64,000 nucleotides of DNA. It comes from Silurus meridionalis. Taxonomy: Eukaryota > Chordata > Actinopteri > Siluriformes > Siluridae. The notes under the pieces were generated by a model. It had not been told where the DNA came from. It was given only the letters and a program-made list of their open reading frames with translations, and made no database searches. Location: assembly GCF_014805685.1 (NCBI RefSeq), contig NC_060909.1, forward strand, positions 4,520,792 through 4,584,791, in the 5' to 3' direction. A program made the position numbers and the translations under genes. Position 1 is the first letter of the stretch; each line of letters starts with the position of its first letter. This document shows, one piece after another, positions 22,404 through 32,936 of this stretch.

Positions 22404-23790
22404 TTTAAAAAAACAAGCAATTTTATGTTTCGCATTTTTTTTCACCTAACCGTACCGAAAGTCGTAAATGGTCCAATAATCCAAACCATTGCAGTACAGA
22501 ATGCACACACATTCACACACGTTCATACCTCAGGTAAATTTGGAGTAGCCAGTCTTAGTACTGCAGGTTATTAGAAAGTCAGAGGAAACTGGATAACCCA
22601 GAAGAGAAAAAAAAAGAGATGAGGTTCATCAGGGAATCTGATTCTGTGAGTTAGCAAGACAAACTTTGTCATGCTAGCACCACCCTGCTTCTAATGGATT
22701 GTAGTAAAGCCCACCATGGTATTTGTAAACTGTATATATTTGGATCTTTAATTTTATGAAAAAACACGAATGAATTATTCCTGAAAAATGATGTGATCTA
22801 CAGGAATAAAAGTTTCTCCTAGGAACAGTGGAAATGATGAGTAAGCATACTGTACATCCTGAATAGGATGTCTATCTTCAATCTAAAAGGAATTAAAACC
22901 TTTCAGTGGATATGTAGCTCCTTTGTACAATTTGCTGCATATACACTTCCTAACCGATAATTTTATGTGTTGTATTTTTACTCACGTTCAACACCAGAGG
23001 CTGCCATGGACAAGCTTCTCTTTACTTAGATTGACAGTAGCTTTATTGAGTGTGGACAACTAAGAAAATAAATACATGAAAAACACTATGTTCAACTCAA
23101 AACATGACATCGCCAGCTCACACATTTCATTTATCTTAATCTTATCTGATTGATCATATTCTCATTGACCAGCTTAACACGTGTATAAAATCTCATATCC
23201 TGTAGCTTTACACAATAAGGCACTTCTGTCATTTCCCCAGTAGAAGGAAAAGAAAAAGAAAATGTTTCAAGCAGTTGTGAAAAAATGCTGTAAAGTCAGA
23301 ATGCTTTCAAAAATAAAAGGGTTAATATTTTATTTTTATTAATTAGCAAAATAGAAAGTAAATAAACCGAAGAACAATACAAATCAAATCAATATTTTGT
23401 GTAAAAACCCATTGGATTCTAATTTTTATTGTTTCTAAGAATGCACAATGTCAGGGATTTTGTAGGATCTGAGTCACGTGTATGATTAGCTAATAAGACC
23501 GAGCAGACGCTAATAATCACCAATTTTTATTGAAACACAGTCATTAATTGAAACAGAAACAGATGTGTTGGTGGCTTCGTTCTGGGTGAAGAACAGCCAA
23601 ACTCTGCAACTGAGGTGAGGTTGTGAAAGACAGTTTCATATCACAGGACATACAACATGGCGGCACAGCATCAAGACACATAGACTCAAGTTTTAAGATG
23701 CAAGCTATTTTAAAGAAGCACAAAGAAATGGGCAATGTGGAGGACTGTAGATGCGACAGTAAGCTAAACTTAATGCAGTGGCTATCATGA
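20940..23790. other. Intergenic, no gene seen
   Basis: AT-rich with one AT microsatellite (22332-22400). Short open frames lack any recognisable domain. Confidence 0.5.
22332..22400. repeat. (AT)n microsatellite
   Basis: About 34 uninterrupted units. Confidence 0.97.
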
Positions 23791-23799
23791 TTACTTCCC

Positions 23800-23975
23800 T
23801 TCGTCATCAGGTGATGTCTGGCAGTGCCATCAGCAAAGAACTGGTGGAAACCAGTGGGACCCAAGTACACCCATTTACTGTCTGAAGAAGTCAGAAATGG
23901 TTTTCATGGAAGAATTGCAGCCAGAAAGCCATTCCTCAACATGGAAACAAGGCATGAACATGATACACTTAATCC
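23800..23975 (+). pseudogene. Tc1-like transposase HTH fragment
   Basis: The + strand reads SGSAISKELVETSGTQVHPF, stop, then degraded FHGRIAARKPF-like sequence to about 23960, the N-terminal DNA-binding region of fish Tc1 transposases. Confidence 0.7.
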
Positions 23976-24209
23976 ATTTATGATTTTTGACACAAGGTTA
24001 TAGTGTGTGTAGTACTTTTAACTCCTTAGCATGAAAAAGCACTGACTTGTTTAGTCACGGGTACAAGAAGCCATGCATATACCAGGTGTGTGATGAGCAG
24101 GCTTAACCAACATAATGTTGTCTTATTTCAGCAAATATTATAAGATTTTTAAAGACTGTTACAGCAGGAAAAAACTTCAGACTTAATGGTTTATGAGATC
24201 AAAAATTTC

Positions 24210-24365
24210 CGAGACTACTTTTGTAACACACCAACAGATGGCAGCACAAGGCTACACGCACAACCACAGGGATCACCAACTTTCAAAAGTCAGAGCTGCT
24301 TAACTGGTGCTGACCACATGCGTTACCACGTCTGCTATTCTGACCACATGTGCATTCTGTCACTG
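24210..24365 (+). mobile_element. Mariner-like fragment
   Basis: Shares aactggtgctgaccacatgc, gttacca and ctattctgaccaca with the 58150-58200 part of the mariner-like element. Lies within a disrupted Tc1-like element. Confidence 0.45.
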
Positions 24366-24639
24366 AGCTGAGTTTCTCACTGAAAACAACATGATCTCTC
24401 TTTCACATGCACCCAACTCGCCAGATTTGAGTTCAGTGTCTGGTGATGGCGTTAAAAAGGAGAGAGACTAGAGCTAAAATTGGGCTAAACTCTGCTGAGA
24501 GTATATCGGGAGAGTATGGCGATCCTGATATGATGAACGTTCATAATATGTCCCAACATATCGTACTGCATATATGCTGCTACATTTGCTTGCTGTTAAA
24601 ATATATTAATATATTTGTCATATCGTATCGCAAGACTAA

Positions 24640-24995
24640 AAAAGAGTGAAGGCAAAAGGGCCAACAAGTGCCAAGCATCTCTCGGGGAACTCCTTCAAGA
24701 CTGTTGGAAGACCATTTCAGGTGACTACCTCTTGAAGCTCATCAAGAGAATGCCAAGAGTGTGCAAAGCAGTAATCAAAGGAAAAGGTGGCTACTTTGAA
24801 GAACATAGAATATGACATTTTTCAGTTGTTTCACACTTTTGTTATGTATATAATTCCATATATAATTCCACATGTGTTAATTCATAGTTTTGATGCCTTC
24901 AGTGTGAATCTACAATTTTCATAGTCATGAAAATAAAGAAAACTCTTTGAATGAGAAGGTGTGTCCAAACTTTTGGTCTGTACTGTATATATAAC
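24640..24995 (+). pseudogene. Tc1-like transposase C-terminus and right end
   Basis: Reads LLQDCWKTISGDYLLKLIKR, MPRVCKAVIKGKGGYFEEHR and a stop, the C-terminus of a common fish Tc1 transposase. A 3' region follows, ending aggtgtgtccaaacttttgg tctgtactgta. Probably the same original element as 23800-23975, with the DDE core lost or replaced by other insertions. Confidence 0.75.
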
Positions 24996-25560
24996 ATTTA
25001 TTTTATTTATTTATTTTTTCTTGTATAAGGCCGATGCACAAAAAGACTGAGTATATGGTTGAAAGAAAAGACCTGCTATGGCCAGGAGATTTTGTCTTCA
25101 GCATCTCCTTAATATGAGTTGCTAAAGAAAGGAGCAGTGACACCTGACATTTAAATGCTTGAATATGTCACTGGTGAAAGAAGAGAAATAAATCAAGTGG
25201 GTTGATGCAAAATACTGCTTACTCGGCTTTCTGCTATATACGTGAGAAGACAAATTTCCTCAGCAACACTGAGAGAATAACGAAACCATATTAAATGATA
25301 CTGGAAAATAAACCTGAGGCTATAGGCCTGAAGACATTGCACAAAATTCAACCATGCAAATTGGCAATTCTGTCTCAATTAACAGAACCCCCACACCCAC
25401 ACCCACACAAAACACACACACACACACACGCACACACATACACAACCCTTACTATTAATGTAAGTGCCATTTCCAGAGTTGAGTTTCCACAGTGAGGATT
25501 CCAAAATAATGCATGTCACTGTTCAAAGTTTACATACATTCAGGATTACGTTCATTCTGA

Positions 25561-25745
25561 GTGGGGGACGTGAACGCTTCGTGGTTAAGGCATTGAATTT
25601 TGGATCCAATTCTTATAAGTTAAAATCACAGCCACACCAAGCTGCCAATCGTGGGCCCCTGAGCAAGGCCCTTAAACCCTATAGTGCTCCATTGTAATAA
25701 TAAAACAAATGTAAGTCGCTCTATGAGCGTCTCCCAAATGCTGTG
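25561..25745 (+). mobile_element. tRNA-derived SINE with L2-type tail, copy 2
   Basis: Contains cgtggttaaggcattg, aagttaaaatcaca, aagctgccaatcgtgggccc, ctgagcaaggcccttaaacc and taagtcgctctatgagcgtc. Same order of blocks as the copy at 19222. Confidence 0.72.
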
Positions 25746-26019
25746 ATTAAAAATTTAATTCTGAGTCCATTTCTATTGGTCAAAATGACTACAGTTTTGA
25801 GCAGTAAACAGATTTGATCCAATCATAAAGATGTTAAATTGAAACATGCTTTTCTGGACTGTAAATAAATTTATAAATAATTAATGGACAATTTAATCTT
25901 AATCTCTCTTTTACAGTTTTTTAAATCTTCATAGAGCTGGTTTTGTGCACAGTGGCTTTTTTTATGCTGCAGCAGGTTTGGATTTGGGTGGAAAATAAAT
26001 TTCTCTATAGAGAGACAAA

Positions 26020-26165
26020 AAATATTGAGTATTTCATTAGATCTCTCTAGGTCAAGGTTTTACTTAAGTTATTTGAGTGAGCTGTAAGTGCATTCATTCA
26101 TCATTTTTTGCTGCCTAGGAAAAACCTACTAGTTTTGTCCCAGAAATTTGTCCAAGAATTTTATA
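26020..26165. repeat. Repeat shared with 28805-28940
   Basis: attagatctctctaggtcaa, tgagtgagctgtaag and cctactagttttgtcccaga align with the same order of blocks at 28805-28940, so both are copies of one dispersed element, probably Tc1-related. Confidence 0.5.
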
Positions 26166-26335
26166 TTTAAAAAAGTCAGTTGTAATGTTGTAATCTAATT
26201 ATTTCTCAGAACAACTGTTTACATTGTGTACACTGTGTTTTTTTTACCTTTATGACCATAAGTGCTGCTCAGACTTGCATGAGAACCAGAAATGACCGCA
26301 GATGGATGCATTTTAGGCATGGGCCTTAGACCATA

Positions 26336-27709
26336 AACGTCTCCAGGGTACGTATGTAACCATAGTTCCCTCAAGCAAACGAGACGCTGCATCAACAATG
26401 CTTTAAAAACGCTTCCACGTTGTTCCACGTTGCCGACAGTGTGGCTGGGAAAAGTAGCGTCTTGTTGCCTCAGGGAACCATGGTTAAATATGTACCTGGA
26501 GACGTTCCCCTTCAGAAATTTGAGCTGCATCAACAATACTTTGGAAACAAGTGTCCAATAATGCCAGACTGACCAATCCCTGCCTGGTGTGGATGGGCAC
26601 AGCTAGGACAAAGGACAGAGGGGCCAGGAGTGCCACTAAGGTCAAGGCTATAAACACTGACAAAAGTCAGTGAGGTGAACCAGCCTGCAGCGTTACAGAT
26701 GTCTTGGAGGGAAACTCCAGAGGACAAAGACTTAGAGGCTGACACACTCTACACACAGTAGAGTGAGCTCTGACCCCGAAAGGAGCGGGTAGACCATAGG
26801 ACTCATAGGAGGATGAGATAGCATCCACAATCCACTTTCTGAGGGTCTGCTTGTTCGCAGGGAGACCCTTTCTCACCGGGCCATAGCAGAAGAACAGCTG
26901 TTCCAACTTCCTCCACAGTTCACACAGTTCACAGTGCTCACACTGGACATAGTCGGTTAAGCTTCTCCTGGTCTGGGGACTGAAAAGGGGGAGGAAAGCA
27001 AGACTGGAGCCTCACCTGTCGTGGGATGATCGAGGGTACCTTGGGAACATACCCAGATTTCGGGTAGAGAAAAGCACTGGCCATGTCTGGTGTAAATTCC
27101 AGGAAAGAAGGGGCCACAGAGAGGGCCTGAAGATCCCCTTCTTGTATAAAGAGAGGAGATGGTGAAGATGAACACTGTCTTGACTGTAATAAACCTTAAA
27201 GGCACCTTGGACAATGGCTCAAAGGGAGGCTTCAACAGGGCCTCCAAGACAATGGCCAGGTGCCACACAGGCACTCTAAATCGTACCGGAGGCCTCAGCC
27301 TCTGTGTACCGTGGAGGAACCCAGTGAGTGCCACGCGAGGGGGGCATAACAAGCTGTAATGGCAGACATGTAAAACACTTTGGTGAACTGTTCTTCAAGG
27401 AATTCCAGCACTGGGTCGAACAGGCAGTTAACTAAATCTAAGTGGTGCCCTTCGGACTATGCAGTGAACAGGTGCCACCTCAACGCATACGACCTCCTCG
27501 TGGAGAGATCTCTTTATTCAAGGATAGTCTCTCTCACCTTAGTGGAGAGACCAACGGCCTTAGTCGACCTAGCTTCCTGGTCATGACGTCACCTTGCCGG
27601 TGATGCCGCGCTTTCCATTGGACTGATTACACATGTGATTCAGAGCGTGGACAACGCGGAAGCGTTTTCAAAGCATTGTTGACGCATCTCAAATTCCTGA
27701 AGGGAACCT
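26336..27709 (-). mobile_element. Internally deleted DIRS-like element
   Basis: On the minus strand a left-terminal stretch (27600-27709, with gcgtttt..caatgctttg and ttcctgaaggg motifs) runs straight into tyrosine-recombinase homology, so gag and RT are missing. The right terminus carries the DIRS inverted pair: 26336-26375 (aacgtctccagggtacg...) is the complement of 26469-26506 (...gtacctggagacgtt). It is diverged and AT-shifted compared with the element at 7.3-10.4 kb, so it is older. Confidence 0.82.
26530..27352 (-). pseudogene. DIRS tyrosine recombinase, frameshifted
   Basis: Blocks in order on the minus strand: LTGFLHGTQRLRPPVRFRVP with VWHLAIVLEALLKPPFEPL and VKTVFIFTISSL (27352-27130), RKGLPANKQTLRKWIVDAIS with GVRAHST (26870-26740), then SASKSLSSGVSLQDICNAAG and FVSVYSLDL (26745-26620). 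The last block carries the catalytic-tyrosine context. A small insertion right after the HST motif shifts frame and removes the HxxR arginine. Related fish elements encode this as one ORF. Confidence 0.82.
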
Positions 27710-28204
27710 TAAATAGCTTTTTCAGCAACAGCAAAAAAGTTACAAAAGGTGTTTTTTTTAGTATGTCAGTAAAGAAAGTGATATATTATATAACAAACCA
27801 CTTTTTCATGCAGAAAATAGAACATGAAGACTGCTGAGTTTTGAATGCAAAAATAAGTGTGACACTCAAAGTTTGTGGAAAAATGCTACTACTTACCAGG
27901 CAATTTCTTTGTAAACTTGCACAAATTGATCCTGATACTACATTTTTTCTCTCTCTCTCTCTTTTATTTTTATTGTTCCCACACAAAATATTTGCCTCCT
28001 ATACTTCATTAGTGGTTAATGCTTTTTATACAGTAGTGTCGTAGGTTGAAACAAAAACATGTGGTATTAAATTGCATTTAGATCTCCTGGGTATATGCTT
28101 TCAAAAAGATTTCGATCTGGGTTCTGATTACTCTATTATGAAAAGAAGTGTGGATTTTTTTTATTTGATTTGACTTGAATTTGTGCTTTGAGTTGTCTTT
28201 GAGT
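27710..28204. other. Intergenic, no gene seen
   Basis: AT-rich, with a short CT run near 27950. No ORF of interest. Confidence 0.5.
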
Positions 28205-28825
28205 TGTCTCTAAATGACAAACATTTGTGGACACCTGACCATAAGAGTCTATGTGCTTTTGGAGCATCTTAATCCATTTATTATTTTCCATTTGCTGTTA
28301 TATTGAACACTAATTTTGTTTTTATTCAGTTTTTTCGTTTCGTTTTAGTAAGTCAGATACGGATGTAGGTGAGGTCGGAAGACCTAGAGTGCAGTCAGTG
28401 TCCAATTCATTCCAAACGTCTTCAGTAGGGTTGAGGTCAGAGCTCTATAGTGGGCCATTCAAGATCTTCCACTTGAACTTATGTAAACCATATGTTCATG
28501 GAGCTCGCTTTGTGTAGAGGAGAATCTTCATGCTGGACTAAGTTTGGGTTCCTAGGTCAAGTGGAGGAAAAATGTACTCTGGTGCTACCATAGTTCTAAT
28601 TCATTCCAGAGATGTTCAGTAGCGTTTAGGTCAGCGCTCTAAAACTTTCACTTTAAACCATATTTTTAAACAGCTGACTTCCAGCATAGTGGCATTGTCA
28701 TGCTGGAACAGGCTCCTCGTTCAAATGAAGAGAAGATTTCAGCAACACATCCAAAATTTTGAGAAGAACCACAAATGGCTGGAAAAGTCAGGATTCCCAA
28801 TGCTTCTGTCCACATAGAGTATTGC
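28205..28825 (-). mobile_element. Tc1-like element remnant, family T
   Basis: Begins caaacatttgtggacacctg accataa; contains gtagggttgaggtcagagct and gggccattcaagatcttcca; ends at about ccaatgcttctgtccacat. Internal duplication of the DDE-derived part at 28590-28660. Confidence 0.6.
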
Positions 28826-28929
28826 TTTAGATCTCTCTAAAAGGTCATTTTTGAGTAAGCTGTAAGATCTGACATTCATTTCTATTATTCAGCTGTCTAG
28901 CAGAATCCTACTGGTTTTGTGCCAGAACA

Positions 28930-30200
28930 GATTGGTATTTGGAGCTGTATATGAAACTCTTTATCTTCACCACATCTCCAGTACAAAGTTAAGACAGCCT
29001 CGTAGCATGATGCTGTCAGCACTGTGCTTCACAGTCGGTATAGTGCTTTTTGGGTGTTGAGCTGTCTTTTATTCACACCAAATATATCTTTCAGAATTAT
29101 ACCGAAGACATTCTACCTTTTGTCTAATCAAAGAATTAAACATTGTCTATGGTTTAGAGGGGTTTATTGTGGTTGGGTTTATCCACTTTACTTAAGACCA
29201 TAAACGTGAAGATTACCAAATCAGTCTCAAAATCAGGTAGTGAACAGTTCGTGTCAGATATTTTGATTGTCAGAAATCAATCTCCATAAAAAATATTGGT
29301 CACTTTCTAAATAATAGAAGTATAGCACATCTACTAATAATTATATATGCATAAATTGTTTTTTTATCTGTGCAAATATGATAAAATGATGCATTTGAAT
29401 AGTTTTTTTTAATCAATGCATCACAATGCATAACTTTTATGCTGATGCACTTTTATGCCGATCTTCCCATTTCTAATATGTACAAATAAGAAAGAGAAAA
29501 AAAGAGACAGAGAGAAAGAGAGTGAGAGAGACAAAAGAGAGAGAGATAATATTTTGTGTAAAAAAAAAAAAATAATTATGCAGCATATCAAATGGTTATA
29601 TTTGTACAATAATTGTGCTTTGTAATGTCATTGTGGTTGTTAAGTGATTTTATTTTATTATTTTTTTATCTTTAATGTTTTTAAAAGCTTTCAGTTTTTG
29701 TGCCAGAGGAAATCCACAAAACCCTTTATCTTGACAATCCCAAAACACCCCTAGGTCCAGCTTAAAAGAAGCTGTCCTATAACATGATGCTGCCAATATC
29801 CTCCATCAAAGTGAATATAGTGTTCTTTGGTTGGTAAGTTGTCTTGGTTTTATATCCAATCATATATTTCTGTATTATGCCCAAAAAGTTGGTCTTCAAA
29901 TTACACATATTTCATCTGGTTTGGATTGATCTAGGCTGATGTGGATGCTATTCTTTATGAAGAATGGATTTTGTCTATCCAATCTACCCAACAGACCAGA
30001 CTTGCAGAATACCAGAGATCCTTCTTTGAAGCAGGAAGTGACCAGTACCTGTCACATATTCTTGCCGCTCCTCTAATATTGCTGTCGGTATCCTGTCAGC
30101 TTTCCTGATAAGTTTTCTTCTGGTCATTTCTTTAGTTTTGGTGTGATGTTGTGGTCTTGGTGATGGACTTTCAGTTGACTGTGAATAAACCAGTCATGCC
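28930..30200 (-). mobile_element. Cluster of decayed Tc1-like sequence, minus orientation
   Basis: Two blocks (28980-29150 and 29720-29960) share catgatgctg, tagtg(c/t)t(t/c)tttgg, catatat(t/c)t and aattatgcc-like sequence, the DDE-region reading of a fish Tc1 family in reverse. The hAT fragment 29270-29475 lies between them. Confidence 0.5.
29270..29475. mobile_element. Fragment of the same hAT-like family (right half)
   Basis: Shares ctttctaaataat, gatgcattt, aatgcatcacaatgc and atgctgatgcac, and ends gatcttcccatttcta, matching the right half and end of the elements at 2221-3313 and 46113-46812. Confidence 0.65.
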
Positions 30201-30827
30201 CTAAAACCAAAGTAAAATTGAAGAACCAAAAAGGAGATTTTCAAACTAATGCCACTGAAGCCTAAAGAAAAAAAAATAATAAAAAAAAATTCACATATTT
30301 GATATGCAAATGATTACAGTGTGCAAATTCATTCTTGAAGTCATCTAGCAATGTCTGGAGGCTTGTTGTTTCTAGCAAGTAATACATTAAAGGGGAAAAA
30401 AGTCTAGTCTTAAAACCAAAGGGAATGGACAGACGTTTATGTCTGAGAAAATGCAGATTTGGGTCAAGGTACACTGGGAGCTCTGGGAGAGTGTGTCTGT
30501 GGCTACTTTGAGTGTATAAATCAGTGTTTACTGAAATGGACATTGCAGGCTGCAAATCATAACATGTTCCAGTTCCTTTAGCAAGTAAAGACTTGTATCA
30601 GCTTGCCTTAATGCCATTACATCTCCTGACTCCAACTTCTCAGCTTTGCAGCATGCTGGTTTTCATTACACTGATGAGAAACATACATTGGCCCCTGGTT
30701 AATGCATATTATTGAAGCTGAAGAGGTTAATTTTTTTAGGTTTTGTTTGGACCATTAGATCAGTTCATTAGGTTACATTTTTCGGAATGTAAGTTACTGG
30801 AATGTAATAATTTATTTGTTAGAAGAA

Positions 30828-30835
<8 letters not shown>

Positions 30836-30901
<66 letters not shown>

Positions 30902-30975
30902 AGACATGTATTTATAAAATAGGATAAAGTAACGAGCAGGAAAAATAAACTAATAAACTATAATACGTGCATGTT

Positions 30976-31017
<42 letters not shown>

Positions 31018-31312
31018 TCATCACCATCATCATCATCTTGATCATCACCATCTTTTAATAGCAGCAGCAGTAGCCTCAGCATAAAGAAAATAAAAACTAA
31101 TAGACAAACAAACAATAAAACAAACAGATTTTTTTTTTTTTTTTTTTTTTTTAATCAAAACAGCAGACAGAATTTTATTTGTCTAGAAATAAATGTATTG
31201 TATTACTGGGATATTTTCCTTTTACCAGCATGCATTACATTGATATTTATATAATGAATGTATATAATGAATAATATTTTATCTTATATCATTCATATAT
31301 TTTTATATTATA

Positions 31313-31381
<69 letters not shown>
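30836..31381. repeat. Cluster of four low-complexity tracts upstream of the cadherin promoter
   Basis: (AT)n 30836-30897, (TAA)n 30979-31014, poly-T 31129-31152 and (AT)n 31316-31381 fall within 550 bases. They end about 120 bases before the CpG-rich promoter region. Confidence 0.95.
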
Positions 31382-31383
<2 letters not shown>

Positions 31384-31628
31384 AAGATGAACGTGTGCTC
31401 GGTAAGTTTTTTTTCTTTTTCTTTATTTAGTTTTTTATTCTTTTGGTGTAATAAACTGTGCTAAAAGGAAGTTGTTTGATATCTATAGACATGTAAAAGT
31501 GAGCGGCTGTTCCCAGAGGATTCCCCCGCGTGGTCTCTGTCTCTCTCTATAGTCCCGCCCCCTCCCGTGCTCGAGTCTTGCGCTGTCCGGTAGCGCGTGC
31601 TGCTGCTGCTCTCTCGAAACTCATCCGC

Positions 31629-31690
31629 TTTCACACACACACACGCACGCGCACACACACACACACACACACGCGAGCGCGCGCGCTGTA
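31629..31690 (+). repeat. Alternating CA/CG tract in the cadherin leader
   Basis: An almost unbroken purine-pyrimidine alternation (CA repeats with interspersed CG, ending in a GCGCGCGC run). Such tracts are known to favour left-handed Z-DNA under negative supercoiling. Its position 250-310 bases before the start codon makes it a length-variable element within the promoter or 5'UTR. Confidence 0.8.
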
Positions 31691-31818
31691 CTAGAGGCGG
31701 TGAGGCAGAGCGCCACCGGAGCACCGCGCAGCTGAAGCCAAAAGTTCCGCTGCGTTCCCAGTTTACGGATTGCTCCCAGTTAACCATAGTGGACAGCTCG
31801 AGGACGAGTCCCAGCACC

Positions 31819-31866
31819 ATGGAAGGAAACGTTTATGAGAATGGGAATCTGATTGGGATTTTTTAA
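31819..31866 (+). promoter_or_regulatory. Upstream ORF 1 in the cadherin leader (15 codons)
   Basis: CACCATGG is a near-ideal initiation context, stronger than that of the main start. The frame runs MEGNVYENGNLIGIF then TAA at 31864-31866. It is in a different frame from the cadherin. Scanning ribosomes that initiate here must reinitiate to reach 31940, which predicts translational damping if the transcript includes this region. Confidence 0.5.
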
Positions 31867-31868
31867 CC

Positions 31869-31898
31869 ATGTTCCGCATTTCGTGCGCTTTTTCGTGA
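31869..31898 (+). promoter_or_regulatory. Upstream ORF 2 in the cadherin leader (9 codons)
   Basis: An ATG two bases after the stop of the first upstream ORF opens MFRISCAFS then TGA. It has A at -3 (aaccATGt). It ends 41 bases before the main ATG. Confidence 0.4.
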
Positions 31899-31939
31899 GC
31901 GCGCGGCGCGCACCCTGTCAAAAAGAAAAAGAAAAAAAC

Positions 31940-32930
31940 ATGATCTGGTCTGTTGTGATATCCTACTGCGTGACTTTAGTTATGGGAAATAAAACCGACG
32001 AGCGGACGCCGTTTTTCCACGGGCACGTGTTTGAGAACTCGCCGCCGGGCTCCAGGGTGAACGGGTTGAGCATCCCGGCGAGGCGCATCGACGCGCAGCG
32101 CTGGTGCTCCGGCTCGGGCGCGCACCTCACGCTACTGGGAGACGGGAGCGAGGACTTTCGGGTTTTCGCGCACCACGGCCGCGGGCACGTGCAGCTGCGC
32201 ACCGCCGGCGTGCTGGACCGAGAGGAGCGCGCGGACTACGTGCTGGACGTGGGCCTGTGCTGCGCGAGCTGCGCCACGGCCGGGAGCGTCGTGTCGCGCG
32301 TGGCGTCCGTGCGGGTCGACGTCCTCGACACGAACGACCACGAGCCCGCTTTCAGTCATGCCGACGTCAGGATCGCGCTGGACGACGCCACCGCGCTCCG
32401 CTCGGTGGTCTACAAAGTGGCCGCGGAGGACACGGACAGCGGCAAGAACGCCGAGCTCATCTATTACGCGCTGCCCAGGAACGGCAGCTTTTACGTGGTG
32501 CCCAAAACAGGCGAAGTTCTCCTCGTGGATTCCATCCTCGGGCTCGCGTCGCCCATAAAGTTCAGCGTTTTTGCCCGAGACCGCGGGTGGCCGTCGCGCA
32601 CAAGTCGGCACATGAAGGTGGAGATCAGTCCACGCCAGTGGCCCGCTGCGTTCCCAACGTCTCACCGACTCATGAGAAAGTCTCGCTCTGTTCTGGAGCC
32701 CAGCGACCCCGTGAGCATGAGCGTGTCCGAAGACGCAGGGATCGGCTCTGTGATCATGAACCTGAACCCGGTCCGCTTTCAGTCGGCTACTTTCGAGCTG
32801 ATGTACCCCGAGACCGAAAGCTCTCCGGTCAACGTAAACAGGGAGAGCGGGGAGTTGGTGATCTCGAGAAGCCTGGACCGGGAGACTGAACCTGTAGTGG
32901 AGATTACTGTTAAAGTGCAGGATAAAAGAG
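31940..32930 (+). CDS. First coding exon of a large cadherin-superfamily adhesion receptor (partial gene)
   Basis: The exon encodes the N-terminus of a calcium-dependent cell-adhesion receptor: 330 codons plus one base, ending at donor GTAAAG (phase 1, after Arg330). Residues 1-16 (IWSVVISYCVTLVMG) look like a signal peptide. EC1 is about 25-138, with ENSPPGS (32-38), LDREE (92-96) and the calcium-linker signature DTNDHEPAF (130-138). EC2 is about 139-230, with AEDTDSGKNAELIYY and ARDRGWPS (212-219). EC3 starts near 255 (SEDAG 263-267, LDRE 312-315, VQDKRG 326-331) and is cut by the intron. N17-K-T and N181-G-S are glycosylation sequons. The start is the first in-frame ATG, with A at -3; the frame is open further upstream only to a TTG. 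Encoding two and a half EC repeats in one exon is known in several non-classical cadherins. A type III (neural-cadherin, CadN/Hz-cadherin-like) identity is my inference; Fat/Dachsous relatives are not excluded. Confidence 0.88.
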
Positions 32931-32936
32931 GTAAAG
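32931..32936 (+). other. 5' splice donor closing cadherin exon 1
   Basis: The sequence AAAAGAG|GTAAAG matches a vertebrate donor. It falls exactly where the cadherin EC3 homology (VQDKRG) stops making sense: the open frame past it runs only nine more residues (KARIQRVS region) to a TAA. The splice leaves phase 1 (G|GT). Confidence 0.75.

Larger units (their letters stand above)
31500..31939 (+). promoter_or_regulatory. CpG-rich promoter and 5' leader of the cadherin gene
   Basis: Composition changes sharply from AT microsatellites (up to 31381) to CpG-rich DNA that continues into the exon. A GC-box cluster (gtcccgccccctcccg) lies at about 31552-31567. There is no clear TATA box, so initiation is probably dispersed, as in CpG-island promoters. 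The leader then holds a CA/CG alternating tract, two short upstream ORFs and an A-rich stretch just before the start codon. The transcription start is not determined. Confidence 0.55.

Noticed and set aside
31853..31939. Upstream extension of the cadherin frame by 29 residues
   Set aside because: It begins at TTG, not ATG, and would put a basic stretch before the signal peptide. The first in-frame ATG at 31940 directly precedes a good signal peptide.
32132..32665. 177-codon minus-strand open frame in the cadherin exon
   Set aside because: Antisense shadow of the GC-rich exon; no recognisable domain.
32104..32889. 261-codon open frame overlapping the cadherin exon in another frame
   Set aside because: It is an Arg/Gly/Ala-rich reading typical of the alternate frame of GC-rich coding DNA; the cadherin frame explains the composition and has domain motifs.
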